64,000 nucleotides of DNA from Blastococcus saxobsidens (GCF_002938435.1 NZ_POQT01000019.1:18684-82683); one strand, 5' to 3'. Shown: positions 16,380 to 25,396, numbered from the stretch's first letter. Translations and numbers: made by a program. The notes: a model not told the origin generated them from the letters alone.

Positions 16380-16789
16380 GGGATCTCCTCGTCTCCGGGG
16401 CGCTCCGGCTCGCACGCCGGGCGCCGTTGCGCGAGCACGCTACCCGGGCGGACCCCGCTCGATGCCGTCGGCGGCGTAGCCGCCCACCCGCCGCCGGGCC
16501 GTCGGTCGCACTGCGTCACCCACAGCTGTGGACAGACCTGTGGACGCGATGGGGAGGAGCAGGCGTGTCGCTGTGCGTGGCCGGGGGACGGCCGGGGGAC
16601 ACCTCGCGCTCCGCAGCCGTGGACGCGCCGTGGAACTGCGGGGATGCCCCCATCCGGCTTGTGGACGGGAGGGTGGCGCTCCGTCGTCACCGTCTGGAGA
16701 CGCGGTCGTGTCCACCGTCCGTGCGACCTGCACCCGAGAGGGTGTCCGCGCGCAGGCGCGACGCCGGTCGGGTGTCTTACGGTTCCTCC
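16380..16789. other. 410-bp divergent intergenic region with DnaA-box-like words
   Basis: No credible gene lies between the divergent DUF5679 and YgjP-like starts. Near-matches to the actinobacterial DnaA box (TGTGGACAA) occur at 16527-16535, 16539-16547, 16617-16625 and 16659-16667. They are imperfect, and no dnaA or dnaN is nearby, so this is not proposed as an origin. The region must hold promoters for both genes. Confidence 0.35.
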
Positions 16790-17380
16790 GTGCCCGCGAC
16801 CCCGCCCGATGCCACCGCCCTGCCAGAACCGGCGGACGGCGATGTCGTGGAGGTCCGGCGCAGCCCCCGCCGTCGCCGCACGGTGACCGCCTACCGGGAG
16901 ATGGGGCGCACCGTCGTGCTGATCCCGGCGGCGTTCAGCCCCGCCGAGGAGCAGCGCTGGGTGGCCCAGATGGTCGCCAAGCTGCGCACTCGTGAGGAGC
17001 GCCGCAAGCGCTCGCTGGGCGGGGACAACGAGCTGATGGCCCGAGCACGATCGCTGTCGGCGGCCTACCTCGACGGGCTGGCGGAGCCGGCCGGCGTCCG
17101 GTGGGTCGACAACCAGCACCGCCGCTGGGGTTCCTGCACCCCGGCCGATCGCAGCATCCGGTTGTCCAGCCGGCTGCAGTCGATGCCCGACTACGTCGTC
17201 GACTACGTGCTGGTGCACGAGCTGGTGCACCTGCTCGAGCCGGGCCACGACGAGCGCTTCTGGGCGCTGGTCGCCCGCTATCCGCGGGCGGAGCGCGCCC
17301 GCGGTTTCCTCGAGGGCGTGGAGCTCGCCGCCACGGCCGGTGCGGCCGGGCAGGAGCCCACGCCCGACGACGTGGACTGA
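16790..17380 (+). CDS. YgjP/WLM-type metallopeptidase domain protein
   Basis: A 196-residue protein. Its C-terminal half carries the signature of DUF45 (YgjP-like) zinc metallopeptidases: RRWGSCTPADRSIRLSSRL, then VLVHELVHLLEPGHDERFW with HELVH and the third His. GTG 16790 is chosen because the frame becomes coding-like there. A GTG at 16772 is possible. The substrate is unknown. A pair of inverted dispersed repeats follows the stop. Confidence 0.8.
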   Translation: MPATPPDATALPEPADGDVVEVRRSPRRRRTVTAYREMGRTVVLIPAAFSPAEEQRWVAQMVAKLRTREERRKRSLGGDNELMARARSLSAAYLDGLAEPAGVRWVDNQHRRWGSCTPADRSIRLSSRLQSMPDYVVDYVLVHELVHLLEPGHDERFWALVARYPRAERARGFLEGVELAATAGAAGQEPTPDDVD

Positions 17381-17437
17381 CGGCCCCCTCCAGAGGCTCG
17401 GCCGGAGCGGGCGAGGGCTGAGGGGGAGGGGGTCCTC
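17381..17437 (+). repeat. Dispersed hairpin element, copy 2
   Basis: GGCCCCCTCC (17382-17391) pairs with GGAGGGGGTCC (17425-17435) apart from one bulged T. The core GGAGCGGGCGAGGGCTGAGG is related to the other copies. It is immediately downstream of the YgjP-like stop and head-to-head with copy 3. Confidence 0.65.
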
Positions 17438-17439
17438 TT

Positions 17440-17492
17440 ACTGCTCCCCACCGCTCGCACGCTCGCGGCGGGGCCTGCAGCAGGGCCGTTCC
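17440..17492 (-). repeat. Dispersed hairpin element, copy 3 (inverted)
   Basis: This is the reverse-oriented relative of copy 2, with the core CCACCGCTCGCACGCTCGCG on the plus strand and the terminal GGAACGGCCC on the minus strand. The arms are shorter (CTGCT / AGCAG), so the copy may be truncated. It lies between convergent genes. Confidence 0.55.
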
Positions 17493-17521
17493 AGCACGTC
17501 ACCCGGCCGGCGCCGGGGGTG

Positions 17522-18874
17522 CTACTGGTCCTCGGGCTTCTCCGGCTCGGCGTCGTCGGCGGTGAGGGCCCGCAGCTCGTCGTCCAGCCCCTGCCGGGCG
17601 ACGAAGTCCAGCGGCTCGTCGAGGTCGTCGGACGTGGGCAGCAGGTCGGGGTGGGACCAGAGCCCGTCGCGGGCGTCCGATCCGTGCTGCTGCGTCATGG
17701 CGCCCCACACCGTGGCGGCGTCCCGCAGTCGTCGGGGACGCAGCTGGAGCCCCACGAGTGTGGCGAAGGTCTGCTCGGCGGGTCCACCGGAGGCGCGCCG
17801 ACGGCGCATGGTCTCGGCGAGCGCCGCATGACCGGGGAGCCGGTCGGCGGCGGCCGCCGCGACGACGGTGTCCACCCAGCCCTCGACCAGGGCCAGCAGG
17901 GTCTCCAGCCGGCGGAGCGCCATCTGCTGCTCGGGCGTCTCCTCCGGCTCCAGCACCCCGCTGCCCAGCAGCCGCTGGATGCTCTCCGGGTCGCTCGGGT
18001 CGATGCCGCCCATGCCGCCGGCCATCGCCTCGTTGATGCCGCGCTCGATGGCCTCGCGGTCGATGGAGATGCCACGGGCGTAGGCGTGCACCGCGTCCTG
18101 CAGCTGCTGGCGCAGCCACGGCACGTGGGCGAACAGCCGCTGCGACGCCGCCTCGCGCAGCGCGACGAACAGCCGCACCTCGTCGGCCGGGCGGTCCAGG
18201 CCCTCGGCGAACGCGGCGAGGTTCTGCGGCACCAGCACCCCCGTGCCGGCCGGTGCGAGCGGGAGCCCGACGTCGGTGCTGGTGAGCACCTCCTCGGCCA
18301 GCTTGCCCATGGCCTGCCCGACCTGGGCGCCGAACATCAGGCCACCCATCCTGCCCATGATCCCGGCGATCGGCCCGAACGACATCGCGGCCTCCTGGGG
18401 GAGGGCGCTGGTCATGGCGGCGACGACCTTCTCGGCCAGCGGGTCGATCAGCGCAGTCCAGGCGGGCAGGGTCTGCTCGACCCACTCCACGCGCGACCAC
18501 GCGGCGGTGCGCTCGATGCCGGAGGGCAGCTCGGTCACCTGGTCCAGCCACAGGTCGGCCAGCCGCAGCGACTCGGCCGCACCGGAGCGCTCGGGATCGG
18601 ACGCCGGCTGGTGGCCGGCCGCCAGCCCGCTGATGGCGCCCTGGCGGGCGAGGTCCCAGTTGACGGGGCCGCCCGACCAGTTCATGAGCTTCTGCAGCTC
18701 GGCGAACAGCGGCATCTTGCCGAGCACGTCCTCGGGGGAGCCGCCGCCGGCGATGCCGCCGAACAGCGCGCCCAGGCCGAAGGGGTCACCGCCGCCCTGG
18801 TCCCCGCCGCGCCCGGGCTCCCGGCGCTCGGGGTCGCGGTCGGGCGGGCCGAATCCGAAGGGCACGTCGCTCAT
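17522..18874 (-). CDS. Zinc-dependent metalloprotease-like protein (DUF2342 family)
   Basis: A 450-residue protein with a Gly/Asp-rich N-terminus and the conserved body of the DUF2342 / zincin-2 family (LMNWSGGPVNWDLARQ, LVPQNLAAFAEGL, LFVALREAASQRLFAHVPWL). Family members are predicted cytosolic zincins. Here the central helix reads REAASQRLFAH, so a canonical HExxH is not evident and activity is uncertain. The position beside the PDZ/Lon gene matches M. tuberculosis Rv3195. Confidence 0.8.
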   Translation of the reverse strand: MSDVPFGFGPPDRDPERREPGRGGDQGGGDPFGLGALFGGIAGGGSPEDVLGKMPLFAELQKLMNWSGGPVNWDLARQGAISGLAAGHQPASDPERSGAAESLRLADLWLDQVTELPSGIERTAAWSRVEWVEQTLPAWTALIDPLAEKVVAAMTSALPQEAAMSFGPIAGIMGRMGGLMFGAQVGQAMGKLAEEVLTSTDVGLPLAPAGTGVLVPQNLAAFAEGLDRPADEVRLFVALREAASQRLFAHVPWLRQQLQDAVHAYARGISIDREAIERGINEAMAGGMGGIDPSDPESIQRLLGSGVLEPEETPEQQMALRRLETLLALVEGWVDTVVAAAAADRLPGHAALAETMRRRRASGGPAEQTFATLVGLQLRPRRLRDAATVWGAMTQQHGSDARDGLWSHPDLLPTSDDLDEPLDFVARQGLDDELRALTADDAEPEKPEDQ

Positions 18875-18894
18875 GGGTCCACGGTAGACGCCGG

Positions 18895-18950
18895 AAGGAC
18901 CCCGTCCCCCTCACCGCTCGCACGCTCGCGGCGAGCCTCCGGACGGGGCC
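18895..18950 (-). repeat. Dispersed hairpin element, copy 4, between divergent genes
   Basis: AAGGACCCCGTCC (18895-18907) and GGACGGGGCC (18941-18950) enclose the core CGCTCGCACGCTCGCGGCGA. Unlike most copies it lies between divergent starts (18874 minus, 19005 plus), where a terminator would interfere with the minus-strand gene's leader. Confidence 0.7.
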
Positions 18951-19004
18951 ACGGGTCCGCGGGCCTCCGGCGTCCTCCAGCGGCGCGACATAGGCTCGCG
19001 CCTC

Positions 19005-20027
19005 GTGACCCGTCGGACCGCCGTCCTCAGCGTGGGCGCCGTGCTGCTCCTGGTGTTCGGCGTCCTCGGCACCACGGTGCCGGTGCCGTACGTCGCGCAG
19101 GTGCCCGGACCCACCTTCGACACCCTGGGCGACATCGACGGCGAGCCGATCATCTCGGTGCAGGGACGGGAGCCCGACGAGACCGAGGGCACCCTGACCC
19201 TGACCACGGTCGGCGTCAGCCGGGGCGGGCTCAGCCTCGTGCAGGCCGTGCGTGGGTGGTTCGACGACGAGGTCGCCGTCGTCCCCGAGGAGGCCGTGTA
19301 CCCACCCGACCGCAGCGAGGAGGAGACCCGCCAGGCCAACCGGCAGGCGTTCATCACCTCCGAGCAGGCGGCGGAGAGCGTGGCGCTGGCCGAGCTGGGC
19401 TTCCCCCGGAAGGTCGTCGTCCGGGAGGTGCCGGCGGAGTCGCCGTCCGAGGGGCGGCTGGAGGAGGGCGACGCCCTCGAGTCGGTCGACGGGCGCCCGG
19501 TGCCGGACTCCCAGGTGCTGGCCGACGTGCTGAGCGGCATCCCGGCCGGCACGACGGTGACCGTCGGCTACACCCGGCTGGGCGAGCCGGGCACGACGAC
19601 CATCACCACGCGGGCGGCCGAGGACCGGCAGGGCTCGCTGCTCGGCGTCTCGGTGCTCGACCAGCCCTCCGCCCCGTTCGACGTCGACATCGAGGTGGCC
19701 GACGTCGGCGGCCCCTCGGCCGGTCTGATGCTGACCCTCGGGATCCTCGATCTCGTCGGCGACGAGAACCTCACCGGCGGGAAGGCCGTCGCCGGCACGG
19801 GCACGATCGACCTGGAGGGCGCCGTCGGGCCGATCGGCGGCATCGGGCTGAAGATGGCCGCCGCGCGCGACATCGGCGCCGAGCTCTTCCTGGTGCCGGC
19901 CGGGAACTGCGCCGAGGCCGTGGCCGCACCCGACACCGGTGTCCCGATGGCCAAGGTGGCCACCCTCGACGACGCCCTGGAGGCGCTCGCCGACCTCCGC
20001 GCCGGACGGACGCCCGAGTCCTGCTGA
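19005..20027 (+). CDS. Membrane-anchored PDZ and Lon-type (S16) protease
   Basis: A 340-residue protein with an N-terminal membrane anchor (residues 5-25), a PDZ domain (about 110-200, RLEEGDALESVDGRPVPDS) and a C-terminal Lon-like domain. The Ser/Lys dyad is in GGPSAGLML and GGIGLKMAAAR. This is the YlbL/SdrC-type architecture, facing the outside of the membrane. It is conserved beside the UPF0182 gene (M. tuberculosis Rv3194c). Confidence 0.9.
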   Translation: MTRRTAVLSVGAVLLLVFGVLGTTVPVPYVAQVPGPTFDTLGDIDGEPIISVQGREPDETEGTLTLTTVGVSRGGLSLVQAVRGWFDDEVAVVPEEAVYPPDRSEEETRQANRQAFITSEQAAESVALAELGFPRKVVVREVPAESPSEGRLEEGDALESVDGRPVPDSQVLADVLSGIPAGTTVTVGYTRLGEPGTTTITTRAAEDRQGSLLGVSVLDQPSAPFDVDIEVADVGGPSAGLMLTLGILDLVGDENLTGGKAVAGTGTIDLEGAVGPIGGIGLKMAAARDIGAELFLVPAGNCAEAVAAPDTGVPMAKVATLDDALEALADLRAGRTPESC

Positions 20028-20257
20028 CCTCGGCACCCCGGCCGGACGTCCGGCCGCGCCGCCCCCGCGGCACGACGCCGTCCCCGTGGGGGAAGCTGTG
20101 CACGGTCGACGGCGACCACGGCCCGACCGGGAACCACGTGCCGCGTGGTGCGTTGTCCTGGGGAGGCCGGGGTGCACCCGGCCGTGCACCGTCCGGCCCT
20201 CGCGGCCGGTCCCACCGTGGCCCCCAGGGCCACGCCTGCAACTGAAGGAGCCCGCTC
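20028..20257. other. Intergenic region upstream of the UPF0182 gene
   Basis: It contains small palindromes (GGCCGGACGTCCGGCC at 20040-20055 and CCACGTGCCGCGTGG at 20137-20151). No ORF or RNA gene is convincing. It ends with GAAGGAG before the UPF0182 GTG. Confidence 0.3.
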
Positions 20258-23218
20258 GTGGCCATGCGGCCCCCCGTGCCGGTACCGACGCTGTCGCGGC
20301 GCGCCAAGCTGGTCATCGGCGCCATCGCCGTGCTGCTGGCGCTGTTCACCGTCGTCGGGACGCTGACGAACGTCTACGTCGACTACCTCTGGTTCGACGC
20401 GACCGGCTTCACCGAGGTGTTCTGGACCGAGCTCCAGACCCGCGTGCTGCTCTTCGCCGTGGCCGGCGTGGCCACCGGCGGGCTGACGGCGCTGGCGATG
20501 TACCTCGCCTACCGGTTCCGCCCCACGTTCCGGCCGATGTCGCTGGAGCAGCAGAACCTGGAGCGCTACCGGCAGTCGCTGGAGTCGCGCCGCGGCCTGG
20601 TGCTCACCGGCATCGCCGTCGTGCTGGGCCTGTTCGCCGGCTTCACCGCCCAGGCGAACTGGGAGACGTGGCTGTCCTTCCGGAACAGCACCGACTTCGG
20701 CCGGACCGACCCGCAGTTCGGTGTCGACCTGTCGTTCTTCGTCTTCGACTACCCCTTCTACCGGCTGCTGCTCGGTTTCGGGTTCGCCATCGCGATCCTG
20801 GCGCTGATCGGCTCGCTGCTCACCCACTACATCTTCGGCGGGCTGCGGCTGCAGACGCCCGGCCAGAAGCTGACCGGGGGAGCCCGGGTGCAGCTGTCGG
20901 TGCTGCTCGGCGTGTTCGTCGCCCTCAAGGCGGTCGCCTACTGGCTGGACCGGTACGGGCTGGTCTACTCCGACCGCGGTGGCGTCTTCACCGGCGCGAG
21001 CTACACCGACGTCAACGCGCTGCTGGTGCCCAAGACGATCCTGGTCTTCGTCGCCGCGGTCTGCGCCCTGGCGTTCTTCGCCAACATCGTCGTCCGCAAC
21101 TTCCTGCTGCCGGCCGCGGCACTGGTGCTGCTGCTGGTGTCGAGCCTGGTCATCGGCGTGGCCTACCCGGCGATCGTCCAGCAGTTCGTCGTCAACCCGA
21201 GCGCGAACGAGAAGGAAGCCCCCTACATCGAGCGGGCCATCGAGTCGACCCGGGTGGCCTACGGTCTCGACGACATCGACTACGTCGACTACGCGCAGCA
21301 GACCACGGGCGACGAGGTGGACCCGGACGTCGCGCTGGCCGAGCTCCGGAACGACACCGAGACGATCCCGAACGCCCGACTGCTGGACCCCAACGTCCTG
21401 ACCGACACGTTCACCGCCCGCCAGCAGATCCGCAACGTGTACGGGTTCCCCGAGAAGCTCGACATCGACCGTTACACCATCGACGGCGAGACCGGTGACT
21501 ACGTGGTGGCGGTACGCGAGCTGGACAGCGCCGGGCTGTCGGAGAACCAGAGCACCTGGATCAACCGGCACACCGTCTACACCCACGGGCACGGTTTCGT
21601 CGCCGCTCCGGCGAACGAGGTCGTGGCCGGCTCCGAGGGTGGCGAGCCGAACTTCACCACGGGCGACCTGCCGACCCAGGGGGACATCCCGGTCGAGGAG
21701 AGCCGGATCTACTACGGCGAGCTGATCCAGGACTACTCGGTGGTCGGGGCTCCGGAGGGCGTCGCGCCGCGGGAGTTCGACCTGCCGGAGGGCGGATCGG
21801 AGGATCGCCAGATCAACAACACGTACGAGGGCGAGGGCGGCGTCTCGGTCGGAAGCTTCTTCCGGCAGCTGACCTTCGCGATCTACTACCGGGAGCGGAA
21901 CTTCCTGCTCTCCAACGCGGTGAACGAGGAGTCGAAGGTCCTCTACGTCCGCGACCCGCGCGAGCGGGTGGAGAAGGTGGCGCCCTTCTTGGAGGTCGAC
22001 GGCGACCCGTACCCCGCGGTGATCGACGGCCGGGTCACCTGGATCCTCGACGGCTACACGACGTCGGACTTCTACCCCTACTCCGAGCAGATGCAGCTCG
22101 GCGAGGCGGTGGCGGACGCGCTCACGGGCACCGGCACGACCGCCCTGCCGAACCAGACGGTGAACTACATCCGCAACTCGGTGAAGGCCACCGTCGACGC
22201 CTACGACGGCACGGTGACGCTCTACGCCTGGGACGAGGAGGACCCGGTCCTCAGGACGTTCATGAAGGCGTTCCCCGGCGTGGTCGAGCCCAAGAGCGAG
22301 ATGGGCGAGGAACTGATCAGCCACGTCCGGTACCCGGAGGACCTGTTCAAGGTGCAGCGGGACATCCTGACCCGGTACCACGTCGACGACCCGATCGCCT
22401 TCTACGAGGGTAGCGACCGGTGGCAGATCCCGGACGACCCGACCCGGAACGTCGAGGAGAACCAGCCGCCGTACTACATCCTGGCCCAGCGGCCGGGTGA
22501 CGACGAGGCGACGTTCCAGCTGACCAGTGCGCTGAACGCCTTCCAGCGGGAGAACCTGTCGGCGTTCATCTCGGCGTCGAGCGCGCCGGAGACCTACGGC
22601 GATCTCCAGGTGCTGCAACTGCCCGGCAACACGCCGTTCCGCGGTCCGGGTCAGGTGCAGAACGCGTTCATCACCAACAACCAGGTGCGCCCCGACCTCA
22701 CTCTCTTCGACAGCGCGAACTCCGACGCGGTGTTCGGCAACCTGCTGACGCTGCCGATCGGCGATGCCGGGTTGCTGTACGTGGAGCCGCTCTACGTGGA
22801 GAGCACCGGGGAGGGCGGCTTCCCGCTGCTCCAGCGGGTGCTGGTCAACTTCGGTGACCGCATCGGCTACGCCAACACCCTCTCCGAGGCGCTGGACCAG
22901 GTGTTCGGCGACGGCGCAGGGGTGGTCGCGTCCGACGCCGACGGGGTGCCGACCGAGGCGGAGGAGGGGGAGGACACCCCCGGCGTGGAGCAGCCGGCCG
23001 ACCCGACCGACGTGCCGATCCCTCCGGACGGCACGGACGGTCTGCCGGCCGCGCCGGACATGGATCAGGCCGTCCGGGACATCAACGCCGCGCTCGAGGC
23101 GCTGGCCGGCGCCCAGCGGTCCGGTGACTTCGCCGGTCAGGGCGAGGCGCTGGCCGATCTGCAGGAAGCTGTGACGGCCTACCAGCGGGCGCAGCAGGAG
23201 GCCGGCGGAGGGGGCTGA
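20258..23218 (+). CDS. UPF0182 family large membrane protein
   Basis: A 986-residue protein with about seven N-terminal transmembrane helices (to about residue 310), beginning AKLVIGAIAVLLALFTVVGT, followed by a large extracytoplasmic domain with the UPF0182 conserved blocks (FVVNPSANEKEAPYIERAI, EGGVSVGSFFRQLTFAIYY). The tail is acidic and Pro-rich and ends in a short helical segment. The function is unknown; cell-envelope assembly is often assumed. The GTG at 20258 has GAAGGAG upstream; ATG 20264 is an alternative. It is conserved next to the PDZ protease. Confidence 0.9.
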   Translation: MAMRPPVPVPTLSRRAKLVIGAIAVLLALFTVVGTLTNVYVDYLWFDATGFTEVFWTELQTRVLLFAVAGVATGGLTALAMYLAYRFRPTFRPMSLEQQNLERYRQSLESRRGLVLTGIAVVLGLFAGFTAQANWETWLSFRNSTDFGRTDPQFGVDLSFFVFDYPFYRLLLGFGFAIAILALIGSLLTHYIFGGLRLQTPGQKLTGGARVQLSVLLGVFVALKAVAYWLDRYGLVYSDRGGVFTGASYTDVNALLVPKTILVFVAAVCALAFFANIVVRNFLLPAAALVLLLVSSLVIGVAYPAIVQQFVVNPSANEKEAPYIERAIESTRVAYGLDDIDYVDYAQQTTGDEVDPDVALAELRNDTETIPNARLLDPNVLTDTFTARQQIRNVYGFPEKLDIDRYTIDGETGDYVVAVRELDSAGLSENQSTWINRHTVYTHGHGFVAAPANEVVAGSEGGEPNFTTGDLPTQGDIPVEESRIYYGELIQDYSVVGAPEGVAPREFDLPEGGSEDRQINNTYEGEGGVSVGSFFRQLTFAIYYRERNFLLSNAVNEESKVLYVRDPRERVEKVAPFLEVDGDPYPAVIDGRVTWILDGYTTSDFYPYSEQMQLGEAVADALTGTGTTALPNQTVNYIRNSVKATVDAYDGTVTLYAWDEEDPVLRTFMKAFPGVVEPKSEMGEELISHVRYPEDLFKVQRDILTRYHVDDPIAFYEGSDRWQIPDDPTRNVEENQPPYYILAQRPGDDEATFQLTSALNAFQRENLSAFISASSAPETYGDLQVLQLPGNTPFRGPGQVQNAFITNNQVRPDLTLFDSANSDAVFGNLLTLPIGDAGLLYVEPLYVESTGEGGFPLLQRVLVNFGDRIGYANTLSEALDQVFGDGAGVVASDADGVPTEAEEGEDTPGVEQPADPTDVPIPPDGTDGLPAAPDMDQAVRDINAALEALAGAQRSGDFAGQGEALADLQEAVTAYQRAQQEAGGGG

Positions 23219-23294
23219 CGGCGGCCTCCGCGGCGGGTGGGTGCCGGGCCGCCGGCACCCACCCCCCGCGCCGGTGGTAGCCTGATCTCACCGA

Positions 23295-23371
23295 CGCGGG
23301 GTGGAGCAGCTCGGTAGCTCGCTGGGCTCATAACCCAGAGGTCGCAGGTTCGAATCCTGTCCCCGCTACCA
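23295..23371 (+). tRNA. Initiator tRNA-fMet (CAT), copy 1
   Basis: A 77-nt cloverleaf including an encoded CCA. The acceptor begins CGCGGGG and ends CCCCGCT, leaving an unpaired C1:U72, and the anticodon stem has three G:C pairs (GGG-CTCATAA-CCC). Both are hallmarks of the initiator. It is identical to the copy at 25282-25358. Confidence 0.95.
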
Positions 23372-23373
23372 CC

Positions 23374-23409
23374 ACGAAGGCCCGGTCCCCCAGGGGACCG
23401 GGCCTTCGT
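23374..23409 (+). terminator. Terminator of tRNA-fMet copy 1
   Basis: A 17-bp perfect stem (23374-23390 with 23393-23409) and a 2-nt loop, directly after the tRNA CCA. No U-tract follows, as is common at high GC. Confidence 0.75.
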
Positions 23410-23420
23410 CGTCGTCGGGG

Positions 23421-23984
23421 TCAGACCGTGCTGAGCCGGTCGTCGCGCTCGTCGCGCTCGTCGCGAACGGGAGCGTCCGTCCAGTCCCGCGACCACGGGT
23501 CGGACTGGCGCGGCTGGGCACTGCGCCGGTAGGGCACCGGGCGGATCCGCGTCGCGGCCGCGGCGGCGTGCGCGACCGGCTGCCCGGAGGGCCGGCGCAC
23601 GGGGGCCGGGGGAGCGGGGTCGACGCCCGCCGGGCGTGCCGGCGGCGCGAGGACGTGCGCCGGCTTGCCGGGGCGGTTGCTCAGACCGGTGAAGACGTTG
23701 TTCGGACGGGTCCGGTCCTCGTCCGCCACCGGGGTGCCCGCCATCGGCCTGGCCGGGGCGGCCGGGAACGGCTCGCGCCGCGGCGGGTTCGCCGGGTCGG
23801 GGAGCCGGAGCTCGGCGAGCTCCTTCCACGTCGAGTGCCGCAGCCCGTCGACGGTGCACCGCACCCGGACGGACACGCGGCCGTCGGACGTGTGCCGCCA
23901 GCCCAGGAGCTCGCCGGAGTACCAGATCCCACGGTGGTGGATCTCGACCGGCTGCGGGTCGCCGACGAACGTGCTCGTCGTCAT
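23421..23984 (-). CDS. Conserved hypothetical protein with Pro-rich tail
   Basis: A 187-residue protein. Residues 1-65 form a compact beta-rich domain (VEIHHRGIWYSGELLGWRHT, then VRCTVDGLRHSTWKELAELR). The rest is Pro/Arg/Ala-rich and probably disordered, ending in a charged RDERDERDDR motif. The ATG at 23984 starts at the conserved part. Similar proteins exist in actinobacteria without assigned function. It lies between the two initiator tRNAs. Confidence 0.65.
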   Translation of the reverse strand: MTTSTFVGDPQPVEIHHRGIWYSGELLGWRHTSDGRVSVRVRCTVDGLRHSTWKELAELRLPDPANPPRREPFPAAPARPMAGTPVADEDRTRPNNVFTGLSNRPGKPAHVLAPPARPAGVDPAPPAPVRRPSGQPVAHAAAAATRIRPVPYRRSAQPRQSDPWSRDWTDAPVRDERDERDDRLSTV

Positions 23985-24117
23985 GTCCCCCGCCACGAGC
24001 CGGACTGTAGGCGGGTGCGTGGTGCCCGGCGGGAAGGCGCGCAACGCTCCTGGGGCACGTGGGACAGGGCAGTCCCACGACTCACACGAGCACCCGGTAG
24101 CCGCTCCCGTGGCGGGC

Positions 24118-25200
24118 TCAGCGCACCCGGCCGGCCAGCACCTCCGCCGCGCGGTCGGCGTCGGCCTCGGTGTTGGGCAGGTGGAAGGCCAGCCGCAGCC
24201 GGCCGGCGCGCATGCCGCCCACCACCCCGGCCGCGGCCAGGGCGGCGTCGGTCCCTGGTGGCACCGCGAGGCTCACGATGGCGGAGTTCCCCGGGGGGAG
24301 GCCGACGGCGGCGCGGAACCGGTCGGCCAGTCCCACGGCGTGCTCGTGCAGCGCCTCCCGCCCGACGCCGCTGAGCAGCTCGAGGGCGGGTGCCTGCCCC
24401 ACCCAGGAGAGCCAGGCAGGGGAGACGTCGAACCGGCGGGCGCCGGGGGCCAGCCGCAGCGGCGTGCCGTAGATGCTGGTCCAGGGGTCGTCCCCGGCGT
24501 ACCACCCGGCCGAGTGCGGGACGAGGGTGTCCAGCGCGTCGGCGCGGACGGTGGCGAAGCAGGTGCCCCGCGGGCCGAGGAGCCACTTGTAGCCGCCGCC
24601 GGTCGTGTAGGCGAACCTGCCCGCGTCGACCGGCAGCCAGCCGACCGCCTGGGTGGTGTCCAGCAGCACGCGGGTGCCGGTGGCCCCGGTCGCCCGGGTC
24701 AGCTCGTCGAGGTCGGCCACCCGGCCGTCGGCGGACTGGACGGCGGACACGGCGACGAGGGTGGTGGCGGGCGTGACGGCGTCCGGCAGGGCCTCGAGCG
24801 GCACCTCGCGCACCCGTACCCCGCGGGCGGCCTGGGCGAGGAACGGGAAGAGCACGCTGGTGAACTCACCCGACGCGGTCAGCACCTCGCTGCCGTCGGG
24901 CAGCGCCGCCGCCACGAGGCCGGCGAAGGCGCTGACCGTGCTGCCGATCGCCACGTCGGAGGGCTCGACGCCGACGAGGCCGGCGTACGCGGCGCGCGCC
25001 GTCGCCACGGAGCGGTCGTAGTCCGGGGCGTGAGCCCGCCCGGCCTGCCAGGTGCCGAGCGCCTCCTGCACCGCTCGCACCGTGCTCCGGGGCGGGAGGC
25101 CGACGGCGGCCGTGTTCAGGTAGGTCGTCTCCGGGGCGAACTCCGCCTGGGCGGCGCGGAGCCGTCCTGGCGTGGCGGCGGTCGGGGCGGCATCGGTCAC
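24118..25200 (-). CDS. Class V aminotransferase (PLP enzyme)
   Basis: A 360-residue fold-type I PLP enzyme of the class V/NifS-like group. The PLP Asp is in VLLDTTQAVGW and the Schiff-base Lys in TGGGYKWLLGP (about 200). No cysteine loop of a true cysteine desulfurase is seen, so transamination or kynureninase-like lyase chemistry is more likely. GTG 25200 is chosen. ATG 25248 is an alternative but runs toward the promoter of the second tRNA-fMet. Confidence 0.85.
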   Translation of the reverse strand: MTDAAPTAATPGRLRAAQAEFAPETTYLNTAAVGLPPRSTVRAVQEALGTWQAGRAHAPDYDRSVATARAAYAGLVGVEPSDVAIGSTVSAFAGLVAAALPDGSEVLTASGEFTSVLFPFLAQAARGVRVREVPLEALPDAVTPATTLVAVSAVQSADGRVADLDELTRATGATGTRVLLDTTQAVGWLPVDAGRFAYTTGGGYKWLLGPRGTCFATVRADALDTLVPHSAGWYAGDDPWTSIYGTPLRLAPGARRFDVSPAWLSWVGQAPALELLSGVGREALHEHAVGLADRFRAAVGLPPGNSAIVSLAVPPGTDAALAAAGVVGGMRAGRLRLAFHLPNTEADADRAAEVLAGRVR

Positions 25201-25281
25201 GGGCGGATCCTGCCCGTCTCCGGGCCCTCCCGGACCGGGCTGCGGCATGGGATCGGCGCGGGTGTATGGTTGGTCTACCGA

Positions 25282-25358
25282 CGCGGGGTGGAGCAGCTCG
25301 GTAGCTCGCTGGGCTCATAACCCAGAGGTCGCAGGTTCGAATCCTGTCCCCGCTACCA
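25282..25358 (+). tRNA. Initiator tRNA-fMet (CAT), copy 2
   Basis: Identical over all 77 nt to copy 1, including C1:U72, the GGG/CCC anticodon stem and the encoded CCA. A TATGGT hexamer at 25265-25270 is a plausible -10 element. Confidence 0.95.
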
Positions 25359-25360
25359 CT

Positions 25361-25396
25361 ACGAGGGCCCGGTCACCACGGTGACCGGGCCCTCGT
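25361..25396 (+). terminator. Terminator of tRNA-fMet copy 2
   Basis: A 17-bp stem (25361-25377 with 25380-25396) with a 2-nt loop just after the tRNA. It has the same architecture as the terminator of copy 1 but differs at several paired positions. Confidence 0.75.

Noticed and set aside
16440..16790. Possible replication origin because of DnaA-box-like words
   Set aside because: The boxes are imperfect, there is no AT-rich unwinding region, and dnaA/dnaN/gyrB are absent.
19568..22618. A 1016-codon minus-strand open frame opposite the PDZ protease and UPF0182 genes
   Set aside because: Its composition (His/Arg/Gly/Asp/Gln/Val-rich, no domain) is the usual antisense shadow of high-GC coding DNA. 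The plus-strand genes have clear conserved domains.
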